Origin: Massilistercora timonensis
Lineage (GTDB): Bacteria > Bacillota > Clostridia > Lachnospirales > Lachnospiraceae
Length of the DNA: 64,000 nt
Assembly (NCBI RefSeq): GCF_900312975.1
Contig: NZ_LT990039.1
Location: forward strand, 1,922,001 to 1,986,000
Direction of reading: 5' to 3'
The position numbers and the translations under genes were made by a program. Positions 1-11,363 of this stretch are shown one piece after another. Each line of letters begins with the position of its first letter. Position 1 is the first letter of the stretch. Under the pieces are notes generated by a model. That model saw nothing but the letters and a program-made list of their open reading frames with translations, ran no database searches and was not told the origin of the DNA.

Positions 1-1698
1 GACATGAGCTCCGCATGGGTGCAGCTGGTTCAGGGAGAAACAGGCAAGTTTCTGTACTCAAACAGCGGCAAAGTTGACACTGTGGAGGGCGCTGTCTATG
101 ACAAGGCTACCAACACCATCACCCTGACAAACTACAACCACCCGGAAATGACCCTTGCCACCAACGAGATGGGCGACGATTTGAAGCTTCATCTGGTGGG
201 TGACAATCATATCGCCGAACTGGTTGTATGGGGCTTCGGCTGGGGCGGCAATCTGGAAATTACCGGAGACGGCTCCCTGACCATCAATGAAAACAAAACG
301 TCTCAGACTGCGGCGATCCGCTTTATGGCCGAGGGAACACCGGGTCTGCTCAAGGTCGGCTCAAACGCTTCTGTGACAGCGTATAAGAGCGCAGGTGAAA
401 ACACTTATTCTGCGGCCTTTGTATCGACAACATCCTCAACCCTTCCCTTCACAGGTAATCTGGAAACAGAGCTTGCCCTGACCGCCAATTCCGGCATCGA
501 GGGGGAGACCACCGAAAGGGAAAATGTCATATTTGAAAGTAAATATGTTGCTCAAAACTGGAAGGTTCTCACCAAGGGCGAGGACGGAAAGAAATACGGC
601 GTTAATTACGGAACAATCTTAACCGGCAGCGATTTAACAAACGGCAAGCCTGTGGGCTATATCCACGAGCTGGTGAAGGTGGAAGGACTTCCTAGCCAAA
701 ATGAATATCTTGCCGTTCAGATTGCTACCGTTGACGGACTTGAAGAGGACGCTCTGCCTGAGGGATATACCGACTCAGGGAAAACCATTACCGCCAAACC
801 AGGCGATATCAACTCTATGACAGTGCTGATCAAGGACGGGCAGAGGTTTTATTGGGGAGTAGACCCGAATCAATCCCAGTGGTTGGCCTATCAGACCGCC
901 GTTGATAACGTAACTGCGGAGGATTGGGGTCAGACAACCCAGACAAAAATTGTAGTGCCTGTGGCTGGAGAAGGCGTCAGCGGTGCGACCGAAGAAGATA
1001 TTCCGGCAGGCTATACCACCAACGTGGTAAAGACCGGCATGTATAGCTACTACTGCACCAATGATGTGATCAAAGTATCCCCGTCCGGGACTTCTACCGA
1101 TCCGGGCACTGATCCTGGAACAAAACCTGGTGAGGATACTGGCGCCAAAGATCTGACTGCTTCCGAAACCGGTGTTTCCATCTCCCTGACCGACGGCGTA
1201 CCGGAGGGTGCAGTGCTTTATGCCGACACCATTGCACAGGAAAGCGTGCTGGGAAGCCGTCCGGAACTGAAAGAGGAGCTGCCGGGCCTGCTGTCCATTT
1301 ACGAGATCAGCGTTAGAAAAGACGGTAAAGCTCTGGAAATCAAGGATAACCCCATGACGGTCAAAATCCCGATGAACGACCACCTGAAGGGCTACAAATA
1401 CTACCAGGCAGTATATCTGGGTGACCCGCTGGAACGCTTTGATGCAGTGGTGGAAGGTGACTTCCTGGTGTTTGAGACTACCCATCTGAGCCAGTATGCT
1501 ATCCTTGGCTCCAACACGCCGTTTGAAACCAGCGAAAAGCCCGAACAGCCTGGCAAGCCTTCTGAGAAAACAGAAAGCCCCCAGACCGGCGATAACAGCA
1601 ATATGTTCCTGTTGGTCGCTCTGCTGTTTGCCAGCGGTGGTGTTCTGACCGTGTTGGGTGTTACAGACAAGAGAAAAAAGAAAGGGATCACTAAATAA
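1..1698 (+). CDS. Sortase-anchored surface protein, C-terminal part (5' end outside window)
   Basis: The reading frame is open at base 1, so the N-terminus and any signal peptide lie upstream; the first visible Met is at base 4. The visible 565 residues start with beta-rich segments like those of Clostridia carbohydrate-binding/adhesin proteins (repeated T-I-T-L-T and L-E-I-T-G-D-G-S-L-type strands). A low-complexity linker of TDPGTDPGTKPG type follows near residues 360-380, then an Ig-like region. The C-terminus is a textbook sorting signal: SPQTGD (LPXTG-like), about 20 hydrophobic residues and a KRKKK tail, so it is probably linked to peptidoglycan by sortase. Function beyond surface attachment or adhesion is not recognisable. 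A good intrinsic terminator follows. Confidence 0.85.
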   Translation, partial: DMSSAWVQLVQGETGKFLYSNSGKVDTVEGAVYDKATNTITLTNYNHPEMTLATNEMGDDLKLHLVGDNHIAELVVWGFGWGGNLEITGDGSLTINENKTSQTAAIRFMAEGTPGLLKVGSNASVTAYKSAGENTYSAAFVSTTSSTLPFTGNLETELALTANSGIEGETTERENVIFESKYVAQNWKVLTKGEDGKKYGVNYGTILTGSDLTNGKPVGYIHELVKVEGLPSQNEYLAVQIATVDGLEEDALPEGYTDSGKTITAKPGDINSMTVLIKDGQRFYWGVDPNQSQWLAYQTAVDNVTAEDWGQTTQTKIVVPVAGEGVSGATEEDIPAGYTTNVVKTGMYSYYCTNDVIKVSPSGTSTDPGTDPGTKPGEDTGAKDLTASETGVSISLTDGVPEGAVLYADTIAQESVLGSRPELKEELPGLLSIYEISVRKDGKALEIKDNPMTVKIPMNDHLKGYKYYQAVYLGDPLERFDAVVEGDFLVFETTHLSQYAILGSNTPFETSEKPEQPGKPSEKTESPQTGDNSNMFLLVALLFASGGVLTVLGVTDKRKKKGITK

Positions 1699-1730
1699 CA
1701 TTGACAAACCCGAAATAGCATTATGATAAG

Positions 1731-1765
1731 CGGGCAGTGACCGAAAGACTGTCACTGCCCGTTTT
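1731..1765 (+). terminator. Intrinsic terminator after the surface protein gene
   Basis: A perfect 10-bp stem CGGGCAGTGA / TCACTGCCCG with an 11-nt loop is followed by TTTT. It lies 33 bp after the stop codon of the sortase-anchored protein. Confidence 0.85.
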
Positions 1766-1937
1766 CAAAAAACTCGATGTGAATATATGCTGGAAGTGAA
1801 CATTTCTCGCTTTCGCAAAAAGCAGTCACGCAAACTGATTGAAAATTGAAAGGTTAAAGATAAAGGTCGGTGACGGTAAATATGTCTCCTGAAAAAAGAA
1901 TAGACAACCGGAGTCACTCTCCAGCATGATTTTAAGA

Positions 1938-1970
1938 CGCTCAGCAAGAAATTACTTGCTGAGCGTTTTT
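1938..1970 (+). terminator. Intrinsic terminator in a gene-poor stretch
   Basis: An 11-bp perfect stem CGCTCAGCAAG / CTTGCTGAGCG with a 6-nt loop is followed by TTTTTC. No gene ends directly before it, so it may terminate a gene that has been lost, or act as a second terminator for the surface protein. The rest of 1766-2100 holds no convincing gene. Confidence 0.75.
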
Positions 1971-2111
1971 CTTTACTCTCTCGACAAAATGCCGTTCCTT
2001 TCAGCGCGAAAACAGGCAGTTCGCCAAAAAATTTACTTAAAGGCATTAGAAATCCGAAAATGCCGTCGTTCTTATTTTATAGAAAACCATCTTGAACAGG
2101 AGGTGAACCCG

Positions 2112-2162
2112 ATGTACCTTGCGTCGTTGCTTGAAAACATAAAATATGGGATTTTGCCGTAA
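2112..2162 (+). CDS. Possible 16-residue leader peptide
   Basis: A short ORF reading MYLASLLENIKYGILP is preceded by a strong Shine-Dalgarno (AGGAGGTGAA, about 6 bp before the ATG). It is followed within 70 bp by a complex hairpin and T-run at 2228-2285. That layout (strong SD, tiny peptide, hairpins, terminator) is the one seen in translational attenuators before resistance or transfer genes on mobile elements. No resistance gene follows here. The peptide itself is not recognised. Confidence 0.4.
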   Translation: MYLASLLENIKYGILP

Positions 2163-2227
2163 GAAACGGCGTTTCCGCCGTCCTTCGGTGACAAGGTAGG
2201 AAATGAGAAATAACACAGGAAAGATAC

Positions 2228-2285
2228 AGGTGTTGAAATAGCAAAGACTGTCTTTGCGCAGACACACAGACACCTATATTTTTTT
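2228..2285 (+). terminator. Attenuator-like terminator structure
   Basis: The outer stem AGGTGT (2228-2233) / ACACCT (2270-2275) encloses a perfect 7-bp inner hairpin GCAAAGA / TCTTTGC (2241-2257), and a run of seven T residues follows at 2279-2285. With the short leader ORF at 2112-2162 and the small hairpin near 2167-2182 it resembles a transcriptional attenuator. Confidence 0.55.
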
Positions 2286-2441
2286 GACCTTCCCGGTCGA
2301 CAGAATTCAAAACAATATCCGAGAAGCGCCAATAAAAGCACCGAAAAAACGGGAATTTTACTTGGCTTGACTTTTTGCGGCCTTTACGCCTTAAAACAGC
2401 GGCAATCCGGCAGCTCTGTCGGCTGCCGCAGCCCTCCGTAT

Positions 2442-2473
2442 CAATCGTTTTTGAAACCAACCAAAAACGATTG
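2442..2473. repeat. 12-bp inverted repeat before the sigma-like ORF
   Basis: CAATCGTTTTTG (2442-2453) and CAAAAACGATTG (2462-2473) form a perfect palindrome with an 8-nt centre. It lies 5 bp before the Shine-Dalgarno of the next ORF. It could be an operator or an RNA hairpin controlling that gene. A GC-rich hairpin (CGGCAGC / GCTGCCG, about 2409-2428) lies just upstream. Confidence 0.6.
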
Positions 2474-2490
2474 AACGGAGGCACATAACC

Positions 2491-2784
2491 TTGAAAAAAC
2501 AACCCAAAGCGGTTTATATCATAGAAAACGGCGGGTACACGGAATTGACCTATGAGGAATTCTGTCGCCGTGAGCAAATCTGCCCGTTATATGCGGACAA
2601 GCTGTTCCTGCCTCTCTACGGCAGGCTTATGGAGGTATCCAAAGAGGATTACGCAGAATTCTACCGAGCAAAGCGTCGACAGAAATATCTGGACGAACGC
2701 TCTGCGGACAACGGCGACTTCTCTTACGATATGCTGACCACCGATGAATTCAGCGGCGAGGACATCCTCATCGCCGAGCAGTAA
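2491..2784 (+). pseudogene. Truncated sigma-70-like regulator of a conjugative element
   Basis: The 97-residue product starts with the conserved head of small sigma-70-like regulators of Tn1549-type conjugative elements of Firmicutes (ENGGYTELTYEEFCRR, then a YADKLF..PLYGRLMEV segment and an FYRAKRRQKYL helix). Those proteins normally run to roughly 140-150 residues and end in a region-4 helix-turn-helix. Here the frame stops straight after the acidic middle segment, so the DNA-binding half is missing. The start is set by an SD (GGAGG) 10-11 bp before TTG at 2491. The next ORF starts 5 bp later and is itself cut at its N-terminus, which points to a deletion or insertion junction near 2784-2790. 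Family assignment is from remembered sequence pattern, not a search. Confidence 0.6.
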
Positions 2785-2789
2785 AGGTC

Positions 2790-3899
2790 ATGGAAGGAGA
2801 AGAGACGCCTTATTATTACAAGGGAGACGGAACTATGGAGGCTTTCGTCCGGATAGGGAATGAAACCGTTACTGCAAATGCGGCTGAATTAAAAAGACTT
2901 GTACTCAGGGGAAGAAATTCATCTTACGATTCACTTATTTCATCATATAATTTCAAGGACTATTCTTTCTCTAAATTACGGGAACGTTACTATGAATGGA
3001 ATAGCAGTAGCATGGAGGAGAAAAATTTTGAATCGTTTGGTATTGTCGACGGTAATGGAAAATTGACAAATGCTGGAGCTCTTTTGGCTGATAACTGTCC
3101 AATTCGCCATTCAAGGCTATTTTGTACCAGATGGAATGGGCTGGATAAAAGTGGAGGGCGGATTGACGCTTTGGACAGTGCGGAGTTTACTGGAAGTCTG
3201 ATTATACTTCTGAATGAAGGATTTAGCTTCGTAAAAAGGAATATGAAAACAGCGTGGAAAAAGACAGCTAACTCAAGGATTGAATTGCCGGACTATTGTG
3301 AGAGAAGTGTTTTTGAAAGTATTGTCAATGCCCTTATTCATCGAGATTACCTGATCAATGGAAGTGAAGTTCATATAGATATATTTGATGATCGGCTTGT
3401 AGTATATTCTCCGGGTGGAATGCCGGACGGTACGAAAATCCAGGAACGGAATATTGATACTGTTCCATCCACAAGGCGTAATCCGGTATTGGCAGATATA
3501 TTTAGCCGACTGGGATATATGGAAAGACAGGGCAGTGGGTTGAATAAAATAAGAAATGCTTATCGGAGTGCAGAGAACTACACACCAGATAAGGAGCCGG
3601 TGTTCTATTCTGACCGGGTGGAGTTTACTGTTACATTGAAAAATCTGAATTTTTCAGCCTCAGAAAATGAAGCTAAAAGTGAGGCAAAAAATGAAGCTGA
3701 AAATTACAGACTGACAGAATTAGAAGAAAGGCTGTGTAACCTGCTTTTAGAGTATCCTGAACTGACGCAGTCGGAGATTAGAGAAAGATTGGATTTATCA
3801 AGAAGTAAGGTCCAAAGAATGATGAGGAAATTAACAGAAGATGGTATAATTATACGAGAAGGATCACGGAGAAAAGGATATTGGACGATCCATCTTTAA
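2790..3899 (+). pseudogene. AlbA_2/Schlafen-type ATP-binding transcriptional regulator, N-terminally truncated
   Basis: The product has 369 residues. The middle matches the RecG-like/AlbA_2-associated family: a PYYYKGDGT..AFVRIGNE strand, the ATPase-like block ER..FESIVNALIHRDY (about residues 170-190), IFDDRLVVYSPGGMPDG (about 200-216), and RNPVLADIFSRLGYMERQGSGL (about 230-250; GHKL-like ATP-binding). A winged helix-turn-helix lies at the C-terminus (about 315-360, TQSEIRERLDLSRSKVQRMMRKL). Normal members have about 90-120 residues of AlbA_2 (Schlafen-like) domain before the PYYY strand; here only a few residues precede it, so the 5' part is gone. A charged tract with AKSEAKNEAE repeats links the two halves. 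It is AT-rich compared with the chromosome core. It may still be expressed from the ATG at 2790, but probably not as an intact regulator. Confidence 0.7.
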
Positions 3900-3949
3900 A
3901 GCTGATTGCTTTATAATAACGAAAGTTAAAGTTGTAGGAGGAGATCAGT

Positions 3950-4981
3950 ATGGCCTATACTGTTAAATCTTCTGAACGTTTGCGACCATCGGCAGCGGAC
4001 ACGGAAACTAAAGCACTACTATATCTTATGAATTTCAGGGACGATAGCGATGAAATATTCTTCTTTGTTGTGGACTTTTTTAATGATCTGACTGGAATGA
4101 ATAAGATGGGTGATAAACTATGGGATTTGCAATCTAAGGGAGATAAACAGCCATCACCGTATATTATAGGAACGGAGTTAGTGACTTTATATAAAAATTT
4201 TGTAAGCGAATTTGAGTTTGCATATTACATAATTTTTTTGGGTGGCGTTAGTAGTTCGTTAAGAATAGATGATACACTTACACGCTTTGGAATTGATAAT
4301 ATAAAATCAACAGCAAAACCAAAACTAATAAATGGACTCAGAGATGAATGTAAGAAAAAGACATATATAGACGATAATGATATAGATGATACGAAGATTG
4401 ATCAATTTCTCAAAAAGGTTTATTTTGTTATTGATGATCAGAGCAAAAGCGAATATGTAAAGAAGATTATAAAACTGAATCCAACCATTATTCCATCAGA
4501 AGATACATTAGTCGCTATTTTTAATGAAATTCGAGATGCTCAGTCGGGAAAGAAAAATGCAAGTGTTGTTGAGGGAGTGACATTAGTTGCACCTGATGAG
4601 GCATTAAATTATGGTAGGCACCTAACTACTACAGAAATCCGGTTATTGGTTTTGAATCGAATTTTAAACCAGGACGTTATAGGCGCTAAAGTGCCTCATT
4701 CTTTTATAGATATTTATGTTCAATTTCCAGAGGAAAAAAGAAAAAACTTATTGGAAGACTGCCAGCTAGATTTATCAAGGGCGCTTTTTAATACAAACTG
4801 CCAAGAAGATTTTTGGAAATTATTTGAAAATATATATCAAACGATTTTAGAAAATCCTACGGATAAAGTTGAAGAACTGTATAGGAAATTAGATAAGCTA
4901 ATCATTGGGCGTTGCTTAGATTTTGATGTACTATCACTTAAATATTTTGTTTCAGTTATAAAGGATGGTATTAGTCTATGA
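3950..4981 (+). CDS. Putative defence nuclease component (Cap4/DUF4297-like N-terminus) paired with an ABC-type ATPase
   Basis: The product has 343 residues and is strongly AT-rich. It starts after a good SD (GTAGGAGGAG). Residues 10-85 resemble the restriction-endonuclease-like N-terminal domain of Cap4/DUF4297-type proteins: an acidic strand DDSDEIFFFVVDFFND and then LWDLQSKG, which reads like the D-x-QxK half of a PD-(D/E)xK site. A helical middle follows. The C-terminal region (about 220-343) has features of effector or middle subunits of ABC three-component conflict systems. The gene overlaps the ATPase gene by 4 bp (ATGA), so the two are translationally coupled. The nuclease reading is an inference from motif shape; it could be an uncharacterised partner of the ATPase without catalytic activity. 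Confidence 0.5.
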   Translation: MAYTVKSSERLRPSAADTETKALLYLMNFRDDSDEIFFFVVDFFNDLTGMNKMGDKLWDLQSKGDKQPSPYIIGTELVTLYKNFVSEFEFAYYIIFLGGVSSSLRIDDTLTRFGIDNIKSTAKPKLINGLRDECKKKTYIDDNDIDDTKIDQFLKKVYFVIDDQSKSEYVKKIIKLNPTIIPSEDTLVAIFNEIRDAQSGKKNASVVEGVTLVAPDEALNYGRHLTTTEIRLLVLNRILNQDVIGAKVPHSFIDIYVQFPEEKRKNLLEDCQLDLSRALFNTNCQEDFWKLFENIYQTILENPTDKVEELYRKLDKLIIGRCLDFDVLSLKYFVSVIKDGISL

Positions 4982-5535
4982 TTATAAGAGCTGTATACAT
5001 TGGGAATTCTGAAGAAGCATATATAAATAAGGAATTTAAAGAAGGCTTGAACATTATTTCTAGTGATGACAATAATAAAGGAAAAACTATAGTTATTCAG
5101 GCAATTATGTATTGCTTGGGAAACATTCCAGCTTTCCCGTCAGCTTTTGATTATGAAAATTATTATTTCATTCTCTACATAGAACAAGATGATAAGCTAA
5201 TTAAAATCTGTAGAAAGAATAAGAATTTTGTCATAAGAAAAGATGAAGAGTATACTGTCTTCGATAATACTGCTGAGTTTAAACGGTATTGGAATAAAAA
5301 CATACAGAAATTACCTATTATAAAAAAAGAAAATATTTATAAAATTGTTGATCCTGAGCTGTTAGTACAAATATTTTTTGTGGGACAAGATAAAAAAGTA
5401 ACATATGATATCGTAAATAAAGGATTTTATAAAAAAGAAGATTTTTATAAATTAATTTATTCGATGGCAGGTATTAATGGGGATGCAGCACCTATAGAAG
5501 ATATGTATTATTATTCGGTTGAGTTCGTAAAATAA
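4978..5535 (+). pseudogene. N-terminal fragment of an ABC/SMC-like ATPase (ABC three-component type)
   Basis: Only 185 residues are present. The head is typical of ABC/RecF-SMC-like ATPases of conflict systems: an initial beta strand, then EGLNIISSDDNNKGKT (about residues 23-38), a Walker A in which the usual first Gly is replaced, followed by an IMYCLGN helix. There is no ABC signature, Walker B or coiled coil. Family members are normally several hundred residues longer. The frame ends 70 bp before the convergent AraC gene, so the remainder has been deleted rather than frameshifted. It overlaps the preceding gene by 4 bp. A truncated ATPase of this type should not hydrolyse ATP, so the module is probably inactive. 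Confidence 0.6.
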
Positions 5536-5551
5536 GAATAGTAAAAGAGAG

Positions 5552-5599
5552 AAGAGGATACCACAAATCATTGCTTTGATGATTCTGTGGTATCCTCTT
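5552..5599. terminator. Bidirectional terminator between the ATPase fragment and the AraC gene
   Basis: A 14-bp perfect stem AAGAGGATACCACA / TGTGGTATCCTCTT is extended inward by AATCA / TGATT. It is flanked by A-rich sequence on the left and T-rich sequence on the right, so it can serve both converging genes. Confidence 0.85.
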
Positions 5600-5607
5600 T
5601 GTGGATT

Positions 5608-6471
5608 TCAGAATTTGTTTCTCAGCTTTCGGTATTCTCGCGGTGAATATCCTTTCAGCTTGTGAAAAAGCCGACTGAAATACAGCTGGTTATCATATCC
5701 GACGATTTTAGAGATTTCATTGATGGAATAGGTTGTTGTTTCAAGTAACATCTGAGCATTGCTGATCCGGATTCCTACGATGAATTGCATTGGTGTGGAA
5801 CCGGTGTATTTTTTGAAATTCCGGATAAACCAACTGACACTCATGCCTCGTGAGGCTGCGTAATCCTCTATGTTGATGTCCTGATTATAATTTTCGCTGA
5901 AATAGGTAACTGCAGTGTTCATTTCCTGATCCAGGTATTCGTTTTTCAGAATATGTTCTCGTGTCAGTTCTCGGTGGAAAGTGATTAGTAGATGACGAAG
6001 CAGAAGAACAAGCATTTCCTCATAGTTGTCCTGACAGCGTTGAAGTTCTATGATAATACGCTTGAAAACCCGTTCATATTCCATAGATGTGCCAACTTGG
6101 AAAACCCGTTCTTTATCCGGAAATCCATACTGACGCAAGATATTTTTAATATTGCTTCCTGTAAAATGAATCCAGTATACTTCTGTCTTATCTTCCCCAT
6201 AATATTCATATTTCTGAAGCTCTTTCGGTCTGTACAGTACAATATTACCGGCGGGAACAATCGTTTCATTATCTACATTGTCAAAATGAAAATGTCCACA
6301 ACCGGCAGTGATATAGATGATCTGATAATCCAGGCGTCCCCTTGGACGGTAGGTTGGTAATTTTGGATGGCTGGAAAGGCGATAAGTACCACAGCTTCCT
6401 ACAATCAGTGGGCGACTTTTGTCTTTGAAATCCATATGGGAGTGGTTCAGATAACCAGTATTCATATACAT
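5608..6471 (-). CDS. AraC-family transcriptional regulator of the lactose/galactose genes
   Basis: The product has 287 residues. The N-terminal half is an AraC sugar-binding cupin (residues about 30-110: RPRGRLDYQIIYITAGCGHF, IVPAGNIVLYRP, EVYWIHFTG). The C-terminal about 100 residues hold the double helix-turn-helix, with the AraC signature segment NEISKIVGYDNQLYFSRLF and the usual K..G.SP.EYR ending. It is transcribed divergently from lacZ. The 200-bp intergenic region has a 9-bp direct repeat (CATATTTTG, 27 bp apart) and a 7-bp inverted repeat, which fit AraC half-sites. Probably it activates lacZ and the downstream symporter/galKET genes in response to a galactoside; the inducer is an inference. 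Confidence 0.85.
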   Translation of the reverse strand: MYMNTGYLNHSHMDFKDKSRPLIVGSCGTYRLSSHPKLPTYRPRGRLDYQIIYITAGCGHFHFDNVDNETIVPAGNIVLYRPKELQKYEYYGEDKTEVYWIHFTGSNIKNILRQYGFPDKERVFQVGTSMEYERVFKRIIIELQRCQDNYEEMLVLLLRHLLITFHRELTREHILKNEYLDQEMNTAVTYFSENYNQDINIEDYAASRGMSVSWFIRNFKKYTGSTPMQFIVGIRISNAQMLLETTTYSINEISKIVGYDNQLYFSRLFHKLKGYSPREYRKLRNKF

Positions 6472-6517
6472 AGGGCAGCACCTCTTTTCCTACTTTTTGC
6501 CATTGTATCATTTAGTG

Positions 6518-6561
6518 CATATTTTGTCTAATCCAATTCATAGACATATTTTGCGGATTAG
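6518..6561. promoter_or_regulatory. Candidate AraC operator in the araC-lacZ divergent region
   Basis: CATATTTTG occurs twice in direct orientation (6518-6526 and 6545-6553). Each copy is followed by one arm of an inverted repeat, CTAATCC (6528-6534) / GGATTAG (6555-6561). Two half-sites 27 bp apart between a divergent AraC gene and its likely target are typical of AraC-family binding sites. Confidence 0.55.
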
Positions 6562-6607
6562 GATAAGCTATGTATAGAAAAACAAAGAAACGTAAACAAA
6601 AAAGTAA

Positions 6608-9712
<3,105 letters not shown>

Positions 9713-9881
9713 TAAAGTTTTAAGTAACCCGTTAACAAGGAAGGAGAGTCTGGGTGTTTTGTAAAGTCCGGATATACAGAACAATCAGACAAAAGCAAAG
9801 CAAAAAATTTAGAATTAGGCACCATACTGTTAGGCATCTTGAGATTCTAAGTGCGATGAATATGAGGAGCAAAAGAATTCT

Positions 9882-11279
9882 ATGGAAGAAAAAAAGTATT
9901 TAAAATGGTATAACAAAATTGGATATGGTTCAGGTGATATCGCAGGTAATGTAGTCTATGCATTCCTGACATCTTTTATGATGGTCTATCTGACAGACTT
10001 AGTAGGACTTGCTGCTGGTGTTGTAGGTACCCTGATTGCCGTATCAAAATTATTTGATGGTTTTACAGATATATTCTTTGGATCAATGATCGACAAAACA
10101 CACAGCAAAATGGGAAAAGCAAAGCCTTGGATGTTGTATGGCTATATTGGATGTGCCATTACATTAGTCTGCTGTTTTGCAGTACCAGTCAGCTGGGGAA
10201 CAACCGCTAAATATGCATGGTTCTTTATTTCTTATACACTGTTAAATGGTGTGTTTTATACAGCTAATAATATTGCATATTCAGCACTTACATCACTCAT
10301 CACAAAGAACAGCAAAGAACGTGTGCAGATGGGATCTTACCGTTTCATTTTTGCATTTTCAACAAGCGTTCTGATTCAGGCAATTACAGTTGGATTTGTA
10401 GATAAGTGTGGTGGAGATGCAGCTGCATGGAGAACTGTAGCAATTATTTATGCAATTATTGGTCTTATTGTAAATACAATTTCTGCTCTTTCTGTTAAAG
10501 AACTTCCAGAAGAGGAACTTAACGAAGGAGAAGTAAAAAATGAGGATGAGAAGTACGGAATGGTACAGGCATTTAAGCTTCTTATCAAAAACAAATATTA
10601 CATGATGATCTGTGGAACTTACATTTTACAGCAGTTATACAGTGCCATGATTGGAGCCGGTATTTATTACATGACATGGGTGCTGAAAAACAAAAACTTG
10701 TTCGGACAGTTTGCATGGGCAGTTAATATTCCACTGATTATTGCTTTGATTTTCACACCAACTTTAGTTGGTAAGTGGAAAGGTATGTACAAACTGAACT
10801 TAAGAGGTTATATCTTAGCAGTTATCGGTAGAGCACTTGTTGTTGTTGCCGGATATATGGGTAGCGTTCCGCTGATGATGGCATTTACGGCTCTTGCAGC
10901 ATTAGGACAGGGACCATGGCAGGGAGATATGAATGCGGTTATCGCATCCTGCTCTGAATACACTTATCTTACACAGGGAAAGAGAATTGACGGAACTATG
11001 TACTCTTGTACGTCTCTTGGTGTAAAGATCGGTGGAGGTATTGGAACAGCTGTTGTTGGATGGATGCTCGAGTTCAGCGGCTATGTAGGAACAAATGCAA
11101 CTCAGCCACAATCAGCACTTGATATGATGCAGTTTATGTATCTGTGGCTTCCATTAATCTTTGATGTATTGATTATGTTTGTACTTTCAAGAATGAATGT
11201 AGAAGGTGCAAATAAGAAACTGAAAGCAGAAAAAGGGATTACTGCAGATGAAGTAACAGATGCATCAGACATGGATTAG
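9882..11279 (+). CDS. GPH-family sugar:cation symporter (LacS/MelB type)
   Basis: The product has 465 residues with about 12 membrane segments. The head KIGYGSGDIAGN and the loop GSMIDKTHSKMGKAKPW are hallmarks of the glycoside-pentoside-hexuronide family. It lacks the C-terminal EIIA domain found on streptococcal LacS. The start ATG at 9882 has GAGGAG upstream. The place between lacZ and galK makes lactose or another galactoside the likely substrate. The 169 bp between lacZ and this gene hold no other gene. A hairpin at 11289-11334 separates it from galK. Confidence 0.9.
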   Translation: MEEKKYLKWYNKIGYGSGDIAGNVVYAFLTSFMMVYLTDLVGLAAGVVGTLIAVSKLFDGFTDIFFGSMIDKTHSKMGKAKPWMLYGYIGCAITLVCCFAVPVSWGTTAKYAWFFISYTLLNGVFYTANNIAYSALTSLITKNSKERVQMGSYRFIFAFSTSVLIQAITVGFVDKCGGDAAAWRTVAIIYAIIGLIVNTISALSVKELPEEELNEGEVKNEDEKYGMVQAFKLLIKNKYYMMICGTYILQQLYSAMIGAGIYYMTWVLKNKNLFGQFAWAVNIPLIIALIFTPTLVGKWKGMYKLNLRGYILAVIGRALVVVAGYMGSVPLMMAFTALAALGQGPWQGDMNAVIASCSEYTYLTQGKRIDGTMYSCTSLGVKIGGGIGTAVVGWMLEFSGYVGTNATQPQSALDMMQFMYLWLPLIFDVLIMFVLSRMNVEGANKKLKAEKGITADEVTDASDMD

Positions 11280-11288
11280 AATTTGACA

Positions 11289-11334
11289 GGAAAAAGCGTT
11301 GTCTGATCGGTGTTCGATAGACAATGCTTTTTCC
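11289..11334 (+). terminator. Intergenic hairpin between the symporter gene and galK
   Basis: GGAAAAAGCGTTGTCT (11289-11304) pairs with AGACAATGCTTTTTCC (11319-11334) apart from one G-T pair. The T-rich descending arm could act as a partial terminator or as an mRNA-stability element that separates expression of transport and galactose genes. Confidence 0.6.
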
Positions 11335-11363
11335 ATATTACAAAACAATATAGGGGTGGTATT

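Noticed and set aside
1926-2162. A 78-residue plus-strand ORF
   Set aside because: Its start overlaps a terminator hairpin and lacks an SD. Only its last 16 codons, which have their own strong SD, are kept as a possible leader peptide.
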